Positions 1 to 8,411 of a DNA stretch of 64,000 bases are shown in pieces. Both the position numbers and the translations under genes were made by a program. Position 1 is the first letter of the stretch; each line of letters begins with the position of its first letter. Below the pieces are notes generated by a model. The model had not been told where the DNA came from, did not search any database, and saw nothing but the letters and a program-made list of their open reading frames with translations. This DNA comes from Bin80 sp026708685 (lineage in GTDB: Bacteria > Bacteroidota > Rhodothermia > Rhodothermales > Bin80). The stretch covers positions 3,472,001 to 3,536,000 of the forward strand of contig OZ241742.1 in assembly GCA_965200955.1 (NCBI GenBank), in the 5' to 3' direction.

Positions 1-492
1 CTCATCCAGTTCAAGGTCAAGAGTTGAATCTATCTGTGATGTAGATGTGGCTGCTGGCACCGGTGCAGAACCACGACGGCGACGACTACGACGGGTGCGG
101 CGACGGCCAGTAGATCCCTCTTCACGAACAGATTCATTGTAATCTACAAGTTCAATCACGGCCATCTCGGCCGCATCACCGTAGCGTTTTCCCATGCGTA
201 CAACACGAGTATACCCACCCGGACGATCGCCAACCTTCTGAGAAATCTCATTAAACAACTCGGTAACTGCCGCCTTGTCCTGGAGATGACGAAACACCTC
301 TCGCCGATTGTGACTGGTGTCCGTACGTGCCCGAGTAATCAATGGCTCAACAAAGATTCGGAGGGCCTTCGCCTTCGTGATGGTCGTTTTGATTTTCTTG
401 TGCTGAATCAAAGCAACCGAAAGCGAGGCTAATGTAGCCTTGCGATGTGCGGCAGTACGGCCTAACTTGTATCTCTTCTTGGCGTGTCTCAT
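1..492 (-). CDS. rplQ: 50S ribosomal protein L17 (3' end outside window)
   Basis: Ribosomal protein L17 of the large subunit. The start is the ATG at 492 (MRHAKKRYKLGRTAAHR), the conserved L17 N-terminus, followed by the usual core with VEPLITRAR and VGDRPGGYTRV. After the core (about residue 120) comes an Arg-rich stretch and then an acidic tail (DSTLDLELDE) that is still open at base 1, so the protein has a C-terminal extension beyond the ~120 residues of short L17 forms. It is the last gene of the alpha-operon part, 13 nt after rpoA. The stop codon and any terminator lie outside the window. Confidence 0.95.
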   Translation of the reverse strand, partial: MRHAKKRYKLGRTAAHRKATLASLSVALIQHKKIKTTITKAKALRIFVEPLITRARTDTSHNRREVFRHLQDKAAVTELFNEISQKVGDRPGGYTRVVRMGKRYGDAAEMAVIELVDYNESVREEGSTGRRRTRRSRRRRGSAPVPAATSTSQIDSTLDLELDE

Positions 493-505
493 TCCAGTGA
501 ATCCA

Positions 506-1510
506 TTAAGACTCAGAGATTGCCCCTTCAATCTCCGAAATATCCATATCAAAACTTAAGCCTGATGCCTCCAGAACCACACGAAGCTCATCCAACGATT
601 TACTTCCAAAATTGCGGAACTTAAGCATGGTCTGCTCATCACGGATAACCAAGTCCCGAATCGTTTTAATATTCGCTGCCTTGAGACAGTTCTTGGCTCG
701 GACAGATAGATCAAGTGTATCAACGGATTGATTGATTCTCTCCAGAAGATGATGCTGGTCAGAATCCTGTTCAACCGTCTGATCTGTAGAGGACTGCACC
801 ATCTCCATTTCCATAAACGGATCAATATGATCATTCAGGATACGAGCCGCTTCCTTCAAGGCATTTTGCGGAATGATGGATCCGTCTGTGGCAACCTCCA
901 GTTCAAGTCGCTCATAGTCAACCCTCTGCCCCACTCTGGTCGGCTTGACGGTAACCCGAACGCTCTTGATGGGAGTAAAGACCGAATCTAGTGCGATCAC
1001 TCCAATCTGATCAGTTTCCAGTTTATTTTCACTGGCAGGAACATAGCGGCGGCCCGTCTGAACGCGTAGATCAACCCCAAACTCTACTCCCTCAGAGAGC
1101 GTAGCAATGTGGTGATCTGGATTGAGCACCTCATAGTCGTTGGTCGCACCCTGAATATCCTTGGCAGTCCATGTACCAGGCCCCTTGACCTTAAGACTCA
1201 CACCACCGCTAGAAAAGTCCATAGGCTTGAACCGAACACCCTTGAGATTCAGGATGATATCAGAGACATCTTCAGCAACGCCTTCAATCGTGGAGAATTC
1301 ATGCTGGACTCCATCAATCTTGACCGAGGTAATCACCGTCCCTTCAAGAGAGGAAAGTAAAACCCGCCGAAGAGAGTTTCCAATGGTCTGTCCAAATCCA
1401 CGCTCCAGTGGTTGAATCACAAACCGTGTAAATGTGGGGGTTACCTCTTCAGCCAAAACCCCCGTTGGCATTTGAATTCCGTGTTTGCTCATATCAGCAA
1501 TTGAGTTCAA
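506..1510 (-). CDS. rpoA: DNA-directed RNA polymerase subunit alpha
   Basis: Alpha subunit of RNA polymerase, 334 residues, the usual length. The N-terminal dimerisation/assembly domain is recognisable (FVIQPLERGFGQTIGNSLRRVLLSS, residues ~30-55). The C-terminal domain (from about residue 258, LLERINQSVDTLDLSVRAKN, with NFGSKSLDEL) carries the helix-hairpin fold used for UP-element and activator contacts. The gene sits between rpsD and rplQ in the normal alpha-operon position, with 13-14 nt gaps, so it is cotranscribed with them. Nothing appears truncated. Confidence 0.98.
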   Translation of the reverse strand: MNSIADMSKHGIQMPTGVLAEEVTPTFTRFVIQPLERGFGQTIGNSLRRVLLSSLEGTVITSVKIDGVQHEFSTIEGVAEDVSDIILNLKGVRFKPMDFSSGGVSLKVKGPGTWTAKDIQGATNDYEVLNPDHHIATLSEGVEFGVDLRVQTGRRYVPASENKLETDQIGVIALDSVFTPIKSVRVTVKPTRVGQRVDYERLELEVATDGSIIPQNALKEAARILNDHIDPFMEMEMVQSSTDQTVEQDSDQHHLLERINQSVDTLDLSVRAKNCLKAANIKTIRDLVIRDEQTMLKFRNFGSKSLDELRVVLEASGLSFDMDISEIEGAISES

Positions 1511-1524
1511 AATTGTACAGTTGA

Positions 1525-2127
1525 CTACTTGGAATAGAGTTCTACAATCAACTGCTCTCGAATATTTTCAGGGATATCAGAACGCTCAGGAAAATCTAGA
1601 AACTTTCCGCTCAACGATCGCCGATCCACTTCAAGCCATGAAAAAACGCGCCGATTGTTTTTCACATTCTCGATAAAGACTGGATTGTTCCTGCTACGAG
1701 GACGTACAGCAATCATATCACCAGGACGTAACTGATAGGATGGAATGTCAACAACATGACCATTGACCAGAATATGTCCGTGATTGACCATCTGACGCGC
1801 CTGCCGTCGAGTAGCTCCCAACCCGAGTCGGAAAACAGTATTATCTAGGCGTGATTCAAGAAATCGTAACAGGTTCTCACCCGTAACACCCTTCTTGCGT
1901 GCTGCTTTTTCAAATAGATTTCTGAACTGCCGCTCCAGAACCCCATAAATGTATTTGGCTTTTTGCTTTTCCTTTAACTGAACCGCATACTCACTCTCAC
2001 GCCGACGGCGCTTCTGACCATGCTGCCCAGGCGGATTGGGCTTGCGCTCCAAGGATTTGCTTGGGCCAAAAAGCGGCTCATTAAACCGCCGGGCTATCTT
2101 CTGTTTAGGTCCTCTGTAACGGGCCAT
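1525..2127 (-). CDS. rpsD: 30S ribosomal protein S4
   Basis: Small-subunit assembly protein S4, 200 residues. I chose the ATG at 2127 (MARYRGPKQKIARRF), because the in-frame upstream start at 2148 would add seven residues not seen in S4. The N-terminal domain is basic. The S4 RNA-binding domain follows at about residues 92-155 (LESRLDNTVFRLGLGATRRQ, then VNHGHILVNG). There are no zinc-binding cysteines near the N-terminus, so this is the zinc-free form. In other bacteria S4 represses the alpha operon; no operator for that was identified here. Confidence 0.97.
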   Translation of the reverse strand: MARYRGPKQKIARRFNEPLFGPSKSLERKPNPPGQHGQKRRRRESEYAVQLKEKQKAKYIYGVLERQFRNLFEKAARKKGVTGENLLRFLESRLDNTVFRLGLGATRRQARQMVNHGHILVNGHVVDIPSYQLRPGDMIAVRPRSRNNPVFIENVKNNRRVFSWLEVDRRSLSGKFLDFPERSDIPENIREQLIVELYSK

Positions 2128-2151
2128 GATCGTTATCGTCAAGTTCAAGTA

Positions 2152-2556
2152 TCAAACACGCCGTCTCTTGGGTGGACGACAGCCATTATGCGGGATCGGA
2201 GTCACATCTCGGATGGTTGTGATATCTAATCCAGAAGTATTCAAGGCACGAATGGCAGATTCTCGCCCTGAGCCAGGCCCCTTGACAAATACATCTACGC
2301 GTTTCAACCCCATGTTTACAGCCTCCGTGGCAGCCGTCGTAGATGCGACCTGAGCTGCATACGGGGTGCTCTTGCGACTTCCCTTGAATCCCTCCTTGCC
2401 AGAAGAAGACCAAGAAATACAATTACCGTATTGATCTGTAATGGTCACAATAACATTATTGAAGGTCGCTCGAATGAACGCCATTCCATTGGACTCTACC
2501 ACGACCTTTTTCTTGCCTGAGCGTCCAGTACCCTTACGAGCCTGTTTTTTAGCCAT
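2152..2556 (-). CDS. rpsK: 30S ribosomal protein S11
   Basis: S11 of the small-subunit platform, 134 residues. Diagnostic segments are FIRATFNNVIVTITDQYGN, SSGKEGFKGSRKSTPYAAQ and the C-terminal VTPIPHNGCRPPKRRRV. The first ~15 residues are Lys/Arg-rich, which is usual. It lies between rpsM and rpsD in the standard alpha-operon order (15 and 24 nt gaps). Confidence 0.97.
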   Translation of the reverse strand: MAKKQARKGTGRSGKKKVVVESNGMAFIRATFNNVIVTITDQYGNCISWSSSGKEGFKGSRKSTPYAAQVASTTAATEAVNMGLKRVDVFVKGPGSGRESAIRALNTSGLDITTIRDVTPIPHNGCRPPKRRRV

Positions 2557-2571
2557 TGATCAGTCTAAAAA

Positions 2572-2952
2572 TTATTTGCGAGGTGCTTTCTTTTTGCCAG
2601 CCACCGTCCTCTTACGACCTTTACGGGTTCTGGCATTGGTTTGTGTTCTCTGTCCCCGTACGGGCAACCCCCTGCGATGACGCAACCCGCGATAACAGCC
2701 AATATCCATCAACCGTTTCACGTTCATCTGCACCTCCGATCGCAGTTGACCCTCAACTACATAATGATCTTCAATCAAACGGCGAACTTTTTTGGTCTGC
2801 TCTTCCGTCCATGTGTCTGGACGTGCGTTAGGATCTATCCCAACTCGTTTGAGAATTTCCTGTGCACGAGAACGACCCACACCATAAATGGAGGAGAGAG
2901 CAATCTCTCCGCGCTTGTTTGACGGTACGTCAACTCCAGCTATTCGAGGCAT
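2572..2952 (-). CDS. rpsM: 30S ribosomal protein S13
   Basis: S13 of the small-subunit head, 126 residues, starting MPRIAGVDVPSNKRGEIAL. The helix-two-turn-helix core (YGVGRSRAQEIL) and the basic C-terminal tail that approaches the P-site tRNA (RGLRHRRGLPVRGQRT, then NARTRKG) are both present. It follows rpmJ after 6 nt and precedes rpsK by 15 nt. Confidence 0.97.
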   Translation of the reverse strand: MPRIAGVDVPSNKRGEIALSSIYGVGRSRAQEILKRVGIDPNARPDTWTEEQTKKVRRLIEDHYVVEGQLRSEVQMNVKRLMDIGCYRGLRHRRGLPVRGQRTQTNARTRKGRKRTVAGKKKAPRK

Positions 2953-2958
2953 ACAATC

Positions 2959-3075
2959 CTAACCCTGCCGTTGCTTGTGCTTGGGGTTCTTTTTGTTGAT
3001 GATATAGAGCCGACCCTTACGCCGAACAATCTTATCATCCGAACTCCGTTTCTTAATGCTTGCACGCACTTTCAT
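2959..3075 (-). CDS. rpmJ: 50S ribosomal protein L36
   Basis: L36, 38 residues, starting at the ATG at 3075 (MKVRASIKKRSSDDKIVRRK). An in-frame upstream start at 3153 would add 26 unrelated residues and was rejected. The four zinc ligands of the C+ form are absent. The C-terminus NKKNPKHKQRQG is the form I associate with Bacteroidota, which is one reason for the taxonomic guess. It is followed by rpsM after 6 nt. Confidence 0.95.
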   Translation of the reverse strand: MKVRASIKKRSSDDKIVRRKGRLYIINKKNPKHKQRQG

Positions 3076-3153
3076 GTGTCTAAAAATAAAAATTTCCCAA
3101 GAATCTGTGAAATATAGCCCATTGATACGTTCACGATGTGAAAAGGTTCCCAC

Positions 3154-3372
3154 CTACTTATATCGATAGACAATACGCCCTTTTGAGAGATCAAAAGGCG
3201 AAATCTCAACCTTGACACGATCGCCAGGAAGAATCTTAATGTGATACATCCTCATCTTACCAGCGAGAAGCCCCAAGATGGAATGTCCATTCTCTAAACG
3301 GACTCTAAATTGTGCGTTCGGTAAAGCATCCGTCACTTCACCATCCAACTCAATTGGTTTCTGTTTAGCCAT
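3154..3372 (-). CDS. infA: Translation initiation factor IF-1
   Basis: IF-1, 72 residues, one S1/OB-fold domain that blocks the A site during initiation. The core is VTDALPNAQFRVRLENGH and GKMRMYHIKILPGDRVKVE, ending DLSKGRIVYRYK. I chose the ATG at 3372 (MAKQKPIELDGEV); it overlaps the end of map by 8 nt, so translation is probably coupled. A 78-nt gap to rpmJ is the longest inside the spc-alpha part. Confidence 0.96.
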   Translation of the reverse strand: MAKQKPIELDGEVTDALPNAQFRVRLENGHSILGLLAGKMRMYHIKILPGDRVKVEISPFDLSKGRIVYRYK

Positions 3373-4195
3373 AGGCAAATGTATTCATCTGTTGTTGATA
3401 GGGGGGAGTAATGATTTGTTCAATGTAATCAAAGGTCGTAAGGATGTCAGACTCCGCAGACCCGATACAGATCATGTGCTCATAATGTGCAGATGAAGAT
3501 CCATCAGCGGATCGAACCGTCCAGCCATCTTCGGTATCAATCATCACGTCGGCAGTGCCCAAATTGATCATGGGCTCAATACACATCGTCATACCAGTTC
3601 GGAGCCTGCGCCCTTTACGAGCTTTGCCAAAATTGGGGACTTGCGGTGACTCATGTAACTGAGTTCCAATTCCGTGTCCTACTAATTCACGCACAACGCC
3701 CATGCCCTGAGCCTCACAATAGTGCTGAACGGCATGGCCAATGTCACCAACGGTACCATGGGATGTTGCTGCATTAATTCCGATATGTAAGGCCTCGTAA
3801 GTTGTTCTGCAGAGCCGAATGTTTTCCTCAGTCAACTCACCAACTCCAAAGGTATAAGCACTATCTCCATAATATCCATTCACGAATACGCCACAGTCAA
3901 TGGATACTAGATCGCCCTCACGAAGAGGATCATCCGTAGGAAATCCATGAACGACTGCATCATTGACGGAGGTGCACAGCGTGTAGGGAAATGCAGGATG
4001 ATTCTTGTCCATCCGGTAACCTTTGAATGCTGGCTCAGCATCATAACTGCGAATAAAATCCTCAGCAATGCGATCAAGCTCCTTCGTTGTCTGCCCAGCA
4101 ACAATGTGCCGAGCTACTTCTGCCAGTGTCAGTGACACCAATTCCGCACTCTCACGGAGCAGAGCAATCTCATGTGGCGTTTTTAACATTCCCAT
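3365..4195 (-). CDS. map: Methionine aminopeptidase, type I
   Basis: Removes the initiator methionine from nascent proteins. About 276 residues, a single pita-bread fold. Metal ligands are visible: the two Asp in SIDCGVFVNGYYGDSAYTFG (~residues 105-125), the His in ELVGHGIGTQLHESP, the Glu in MCIEPMI, and a C-terminal Glu in SAHYEHMICIG. The ATG at 4195 overlaps the secY stop by 1 nt (TGATG); a TTG three bases further upstream is less likely. Its place between secY and infA is common; adk, often found between secY and map, is absent. Confidence 0.95.
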   Translation of the reverse strand: MGMLKTPHEIALLRESAELVSLTLAEVARHIVAGQTTKELDRIAEDFIRSYDAEPAFKGYRMDKNHPAFPYTLCTSVNDAVVHGFPTDDPLREGDLVSIDCGVFVNGYYGDSAYTFGVGELTEENIRLCRTTYEALHIGINAATSHGTVGDIGHAVQHYCEAQGMGVVRELVGHGIGTQLHESPQVPNFGKARKGRRLRTGMTMCIEPMINLGTADVMIDTEDGWTVRSADGSSSAHYEHMICIGSAESDILTTFDYIEQIITPPYQQQMNTFAYG

Positions 4196-5514
4196 CAACG
4201 AGTTCTACCTCGCATCCGACCACTCTTCATAAACCCATCATAATGACGCATCAACAGATGACTCTCAACCTGTTTGAGCGTGTCCAGCGTCACCCCTACC
4301 ATAATCAAGAGGCTGGTTCCCCCAAAGAACTGAGCAAACTGCTGTGTTTCAGTTAAACCCAACTGTACCGCAAAGGCAGGTAAAATGGCAGCAAATCCAA
4401 TGAAGAGCGACCCTGGAAGGGTGACCCGAGTCAGAATTGAGTCAATAAATTCACTGGTCTGCTTTCCAGGCCGAATGCCGGGAATAAATCCACCCTGACG
4501 TTTCATGGTGTCTGCCATCTCCTTTGGATTCACGGCAATTGCTGTATAGAAGTAGGTGAAAAATACACAGACAAAAAAGAAGATGATAGAATACCCCCAA
4601 CTGGTAAAATCAAGAAACAGTGCTCCGAAACTCTGCATGAACTGATTGTTCGGGGCAAACTGTGCAACCGTTCCCGGAACGAACATAATGGACTGTGCAA
4701 AGATGATGGGCATTACACCCGCGGCATTCACCCGAATAGGCAAGTACTGCGTAGACCCACCATACACCTTCCGACCAACCACTCGCTTGGCATACTGCAC
4801 TGGAATCCTGCGCGTACCCTGGGTCATCAAGACGACAAATGCAGTGACAAGCACTAGAATTCCTATTTCGAAAATCACCAGAAACCAGTTGGCTGACTGG
4901 CGAATTTCATTGATCAACGCCTGAGGCAGAAATGCAATAATCCCTACCGTAATGATCAGCGAGATCCCATTGCCAATTCCACTCTCGGTAATGCGCTCTC
5001 CGAGCCACATCACAAACATCGTTCCAGCCGTCAAAACGATGACCGTAGAAATGGTAAAAAATCCCTGCGAAATCACGATAGCAGACGGGACTGTCCCCCA
5101 TAAAAACAGGCTGTATCCAATGGACTGCAGCATTGTAATGCCAGCAGTTCCATAACGGGTTAACTGGGTAATTTTCCGTCGTCCTTCTTCACCTTCACGC
5201 TGGAGCTTCTGGAAATAGGGAACAGCAGCTCCCAGAAGCTGAATGATAATGGATGCGGTGATATACGGCATAATGCCAAGGGCAAATACGCCAGCCTGCA
5301 GGAAGGCTCCTCCAACAAAAAGATTAAAGAAGCCAAAAAGATTATTCGGATCTCCTTGTGCAAAAGCGTTGGTCAGAGCCGCAGCATCAATGCCGGGCAA
5401 AGATACATAGGCACCTACACGATAGACAATGAGAATACCAAGCGTGTAAATAATACGCTTTCGCAGCTCCTCAATTTTCCAGATACTGCGTAAACTGTCG
5501 GCAAATCCCGCCAT
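4195..5514 (-). CDS. secY: Preprotein translocase subunit SecY
   Basis: Channel subunit of the SecYEG translocon in the inner membrane, 439 residues with about ten transmembrane helices. Typical segments are ELRKRIIYTLGILIVYRVGA near the N-terminus, the plug region YVSLPGIDAAAL, and the cytoplasmic loop NPKEMADTMKRQGGFIPGIRPG that contacts SecA and the ribosome. It sits after rplO (16 nt gap) at the usual place in the spc operon and overlaps map by 1 nt. Confidence 0.97.
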   Translation of the reverse strand: MAGFADSLRSIWKIEELRKRIIYTLGILIVYRVGAYVSLPGIDAAALTNAFAQGDPNNLFGFFNLFVGGAFLQAGVFALGIMPYITASIIIQLLGAAVPYFQKLQREGEEGRRKITQLTRYGTAGITMLQSIGYSLFLWGTVPSAIVISQGFFTISTVIVLTAGTMFVMWLGERITESGIGNGISLIITVGIIAFLPQALINEIRQSANWFLVIFEIGILVLVTAFVVLMTQGTRRIPVQYAKRVVGRKVYGGSTQYLPIRVNAAGVMPIIFAQSIMFVPGTVAQFAPNNQFMQSFGALFLDFTSWGYSIIFFFVCVFFTYFYTAIAVNPKEMADTMKRQGGFIPGIRPGKQTSEFIDSILTRVTLPGSLFIGFAAILPAFAVQLGLTETQQFAQFFGGTSLLIMVGVTLDTLKQVESHLLMRHYDGFMKSGRMRGRTR

Positions 5515-5530
5515 TCAAAGGTGATTGATA

Positions 5531-6004
5531 CTATGAGTGAGCTGGTACTTTCTGGATGGATCCACCAGCTGCATTAATTTTCTCTTGTGCAGACCGGCTG
5601 AAAGCATGAACTTGAAGATTCAGGGCAATACCCAGATCGCCGTCTCCAAGAATTTTGACACGTGCATTCTTTCGAATCAATCCAGATTCAACAAGGGAGT
5701 CAACCGTAATGGGATCACTTGCGTTGATCCTGCCAGATTCTACCATTGCATGAAGCTGCCCCACATTGAAGACGCTATACGCAATGCGATTCGGATTCTT
5801 GAATCCAAACTTGGGGACACGACGCTGAAGTGGCATCTGCCCCCCTTCAAACCATGCGGGCATTCTATGATTTCCCGTTCGGCTTTTTTGCCCCTTATTA
5901 CCGCGAGTAGAGCTGTGACCTCCTTTTCCCGATCCGACTCCACGTCCAAGACGCTTGTTCGGACGCGTTGATCCTTTGGCAGGTTTTAGTGTGGATAAAT
6001 TCAT
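5531..6004 (-). CDS. rplO: 50S ribosomal protein L15
   Basis: L15, 157 residues. The N-terminal glycine- and basic-rich extension that threads into 23S rRNA is clear (RLGRGVGSGKGGHSSTRGNK, then MPAWFEGGQMPLQRRVPKFGF, residues ~18-65). The C-terminal globular domain ends in AQEKINAAGGSIQKVP. Its start overlaps the rpmD stop by 4 nt (ATGA type), so translation is likely coupled. Confidence 0.97.
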   Translation of the reverse strand: MNLSTLKPAKGSTRPNKRLGRGVGSGKGGHSSTRGNKGQKSRTGNHRMPAWFEGGQMPLQRRVPKFGFKNPNRIAYSVFNVGQLHAMVESGRINASDPITVDSLVESGLIRKNARVKILGDGDLGIALNLQVHAFSRSAQEKINAAGGSIQKVPAHS

Positions 6005-6213
6005 TCGCTTGATTCTTTGGTCTGCTCAGTAGATGGGATCTCCTGCACTTCAACCAGATGGGAAACAACACGAATCATCCCCCGAATAACGGGAGTGTCA
6101 CTACGTACAACACTGTGATGAATTTTCCGAAGGCCTAAGGCCTGAATCGTCTTGCGCTGGCGAGACGATGAACCAATCAGACTTCGTGATTGAGTGATCT
6201 TAAGAGATGTCAT
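6001..6213 (-). CDS. rpmD: 50S ribosomal protein L30
   Basis: L30, 70 residues. The core matches the family (LKITQSRSLIGSSSRQRKTI, then ALGLRKIHHSVVRSDTPVIRG, then MIRVVSHLVEV). A ~12-residue tail EIPSTEQTKESSE extends beyond the ~60 residues of short L30 forms. It lies 3 nt after rpsE and overlaps rplO by 4 nt. Confidence 0.95.
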   Translation of the reverse strand: MTSLKITQSRSLIGSSSRQRKTIQALGLRKIHHSVVRSDTPVIRGMIRVVSHLVEVQEIPSTEQTKESSE

Positions 6214-6216
6214 GTC

Positions 6217-6750
6217 CTATCCTTCAAATACGCGGCGAAGCGGAATGCCTCTACGTTTGGCAACTTCCAGTGGATCTTCCAAACTTTTGAGTGCATTCAG
6301 AGTGGCCGCAACCTGATTGTGTGGATTACTGGTCCCTAATGACTTGGACAACACATTGGTAATTCCGACGCATTCCAATACTGCACGTACACCACCACCG
6401 GCAATGACTCCAGTTCCTGGTGAAGCCGGCTTGAGAAGCACTCGACCGGCATCCTTTTTTCCAATGACTTGATGGGGAATCGTGCCATCCTTGGTAACAG
6501 GTACAGAAATTAAACGTTTTTTTGCATCTTCTGTACCCTTCTTGATGGCATCAGACACTTCATTGGCTTTACCAAGGCCTGCACCAACATGACCTTGTCC
6601 ATCCCCAACAACGACAACGGCATTAAACGAGAACCTGCGTCCACCTTTGACCACCTTAGCCACACGCTTGACCTTGACAAGCCGATCTATCCACTCGGTC
6701 TGGTCGGCAGATTCGTTCCGATTCTTCTGTTGATTCTGTGTCGATTTCAT
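6217..6750 (-). CDS. rpsE: 30S ribosomal protein S5
   Basis: S5, 177 residues. The N-terminal double-stranded-RNA-binding fold is recognisable by RLVKVKRVAKVVKGGRRFSF and VVVGDGQGHVGAGLGKA. The C-terminal S5D2 fold follows (GTGVIAGGGVRAVLECVGI, then LGTSNPHNQVAATLNAL). The first ~20 residues (KSTQNQQKNRNESADQTEW) are a polar, low-complexity leader. Spacing is 19 nt from rplR and 3 nt to rpmD. Confidence 0.97.
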   Translation of the reverse strand: MKSTQNQQKNRNESADQTEWIDRLVKVKRVAKVVKGGRRFSFNAVVVVGDGQGHVGAGLGKANEVSDAIKKGTEDAKKRLISVPVTKDGTIPHQVIGKKDAGRVLLKPASPGTGVIAGGGVRAVLECVGITNVLSKSLGTSNPHNQVAATLNALKSLEDPLEVAKRRGIPLRRVFEG

Positions 6751-6769
6751 TCACTAATGTATTTTATCC

Positions 6770-7135
6770 TCAAAACTGCAAACCGCCTTTACGTGCACCC
6801 TCTGCTAGCGAGCGGACACGTCCATGATACCGATAACCGTTGCGGTCAAAGACGGCCTTCGAAATTCCATGTTCAGCGGCACGCTGGGCAAGTCGCTCAC
6901 CTACCACCTCACCAGCCTGGATAGGAGAATCAGATTGATGGCCTTCATCCAAGGTGGAAGCTGCAACCAAAGTCCGTTGCTCTCGATCGTCAATCAATTG
7001 TGCATAAATATTTCGATTGCTTCGAAATACCGTCAATCGAGGACGGTCAGCAGTTCCCTGAACCTTGCGACGTATGCTACGCTTGGTGCGGAATCTACGA
7101 ACAGATTTTGCAGATTTGAACTTCCGAGTGCTCAT
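6770..7135 (-). CDS. rplR: 50S ribosomal protein L18
   Basis: L18, a 5S rRNA-binding protein, 121 residues. The family signature is RRKVQGTADRPRLTVFRSNR, NIYAQLIDD and the C-terminal VFDRNGYRYHGRVRSLAEGARKGGL. It sits between rplF (12 nt) and rpsE (19 nt) in spc order. Confidence 0.97.
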   Translation of the reverse strand: MSTRKFKSAKSVRRFRTKRSIRRKVQGTADRPRLTVFRSNRNIYAQLIDDREQRTLVAASTLDEGHQSDSPIQAGEVVGERLAQRAAEHGISKAVFDRNGYRYHGRVRSLAEGARKGGLQF

Positions 7136-7147
7136 ATGGACTTCAAA

Positions 7148-7705
7148 TTATTTTGAGGCTGTTTTGCCAGCTTTTCTACGAACATATTCGTTCACATAGC
7201 GAATCCCCTTCCCTTTGTAGGGCTCTGGTGGACGGATGGAACGGATTTTTGCGGCAACCTGACCTACTGCCTGCTTGTCAATACCCGAGATGGTCACCAC
7301 TGGATTTCGTCCTCTACCACCGCCTTCAGCAACGAGTTGAACGCCCTCAGGAGGGACAAAATAAATGGGATGCGAAAATCCAACAGACAGCTCCAGAACG
7401 CCATTTTTCACCTCAGCACGGGTACCGACCCCAATGATCTCCAGCTGCTTCTGGAACCCATCACTGACACCAATGACCATGTTGGCCAACAATGAACGGT
7501 ACAAGCCATGCATCGCCTTGTGTCGCTTTTGATCCGTAGGACGACTCACCTGCAATTGGTCATCACCGTGAGACAGTGATAGCTCGGGAGATACCTGTAA
7601 TTCCAAGGTTCCTTTCGGACCCGTAATCGTTACAAGGTTTCCAGAGGAAACATCAACTTGAACTCCCTCGCGAACCACAATGGCCTGTTTTCCTATTCTT
7701 GACAT
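7148..7705 (-). CDS. rplF: 50S ribosomal protein L6
   Basis: L6, 185 residues, two related alpha/beta domains. I chose the ATG at 7705 (MSRIGKQAIVVREGVQV); an upstream ATG at 7741 would lie inside rpsH and add 12 odd residues. The C-terminal domain carries the conserved rRNA-contacting segment IRSIRPPEPYKGKGIRY followed by VRRKAGKT. It begins 1 nt after the rpsH stop. Confidence 0.96.
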   Translation of the reverse strand: MSRIGKQAIVVREGVQVDVSSGNLVTITGPKGTLELQVSPELSLSHGDDQLQVSRPTDQKRHKAMHGLYRSLLANMVIGVSDGFQKQLEIIGVGTRAEVKNGVLELSVGFSHPIYFVPPEGVQLVAEGGGRGRNPVVTISGIDKQAVGQVAAKIRSIRPPEPYKGKGIRYVNEYVRRKAGKTASK

Positions 7706-7706
7706 C

Positions 7707-8108
7707 TTAAAATATGTGTGCAAGGACTTCCCCGCCAACATGGATTCGGGTAGCTTCTTTATCGGTCATGACTCCTCGCGATGTGGACAAAATAGCAACA
7801 CCAAGGCCATTTTGTACTCTCGGCAATTGATCCGCTCTGGCATACACTCGTAGTCCAGGCTTGGAGATGCGCTTCAGAGATCGGATCGCACCATTGCCAT
7901 GACGATCATACTTCAGATAAATTCGCAATCGCCCCTGTCCCTGATCATCTACATTGAGAAATCGAGTGATATACCCTTTATCCATGAGGATCTGGGTGAT
8001 GGCCCGCTTAATGCGAGATGCCGGAATATCGGTATACGTATGTCCTGCCATCTGTGCATTACGGAGTCTGGCAAGATAGTCTCCAACTGGATCTGTAATC
8101 ACTCCCAT
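7707..8108 (-). CDS. rpsH: 30S ribosomal protein S8
   Basis: S8, 133 residues, binds helix 21 of 16S rRNA. The start is the ATG at 8108 (MGVITDPVGDYLARLRNAQ), because the longer frame to 8210 overlaps rpsN. The family end STSRGVMTDKEATRIHVGGE is intact. S8 is the spc-operon autoregulator in Escherichia coli; no mimic of its target was recognised near rplE here. Confidence 0.96.
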   Translation of the reverse strand: MGVITDPVGDYLARLRNAQMAGHTYTDIPASRIKRAITQILMDKGYITRFLNVDDQGQGRLRIYLKYDRHGNGAIRSLKRISKPGLRVYARADQLPRVQNGLGVAILSTSRGVMTDKEATRIHVGGEVLAHIF

Positions 8109-8109
8109 T

Positions 8110-8379
8110 TTACCAACTTGATTTTCGGATTCCAGGAATCTTGCCCGCACGAGCCATGTCCCGAAATGCAATTCGTGAAAGACCGTAGACACGAATATAA
8201 CCACGCCCACGGCCGGTCAGCTGACACCGATTCCTCAGTCTGGAAGGACTGGAGTCGCGAGGAAGTGCCTGCAAGGCAACATAATTCCCCTCTGCTTTCA
8301 ATTCAGCCCGACGTTCAGCATACTGAGCAACTAAACGCTCACGCTTTTTCTGACGGGCAATGACACTTTTTTTAGCCAT
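8110..8379 (-). CDS. rpsN: 30S ribosomal protein S14, zinc-free form
   Basis: S14, 89 residues. This is the long form without CxxC zinc ligands (MAKKSVIARQKKRERLVAQY at the start; RCQLTGRGRGYIRVYGLSRI and ARAGKIPGIRKSSW at the end). It lies between rplE (32 nt) and rpsH (1 nt), the normal spc order. Confidence 0.97.
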   Translation of the reverse strand: MAKKSVIARQKKRERLVAQYAERRAELKAEGNYVALQALPRDSSPSRLRNRCQLTGRGRGYIRVYGLSRIAFRDMARAGKIPGIRKSSW

Positions 8380-8411
8380 CTAAGGTATGGTTAATCTGAA
8401 TCAGGCGTTGG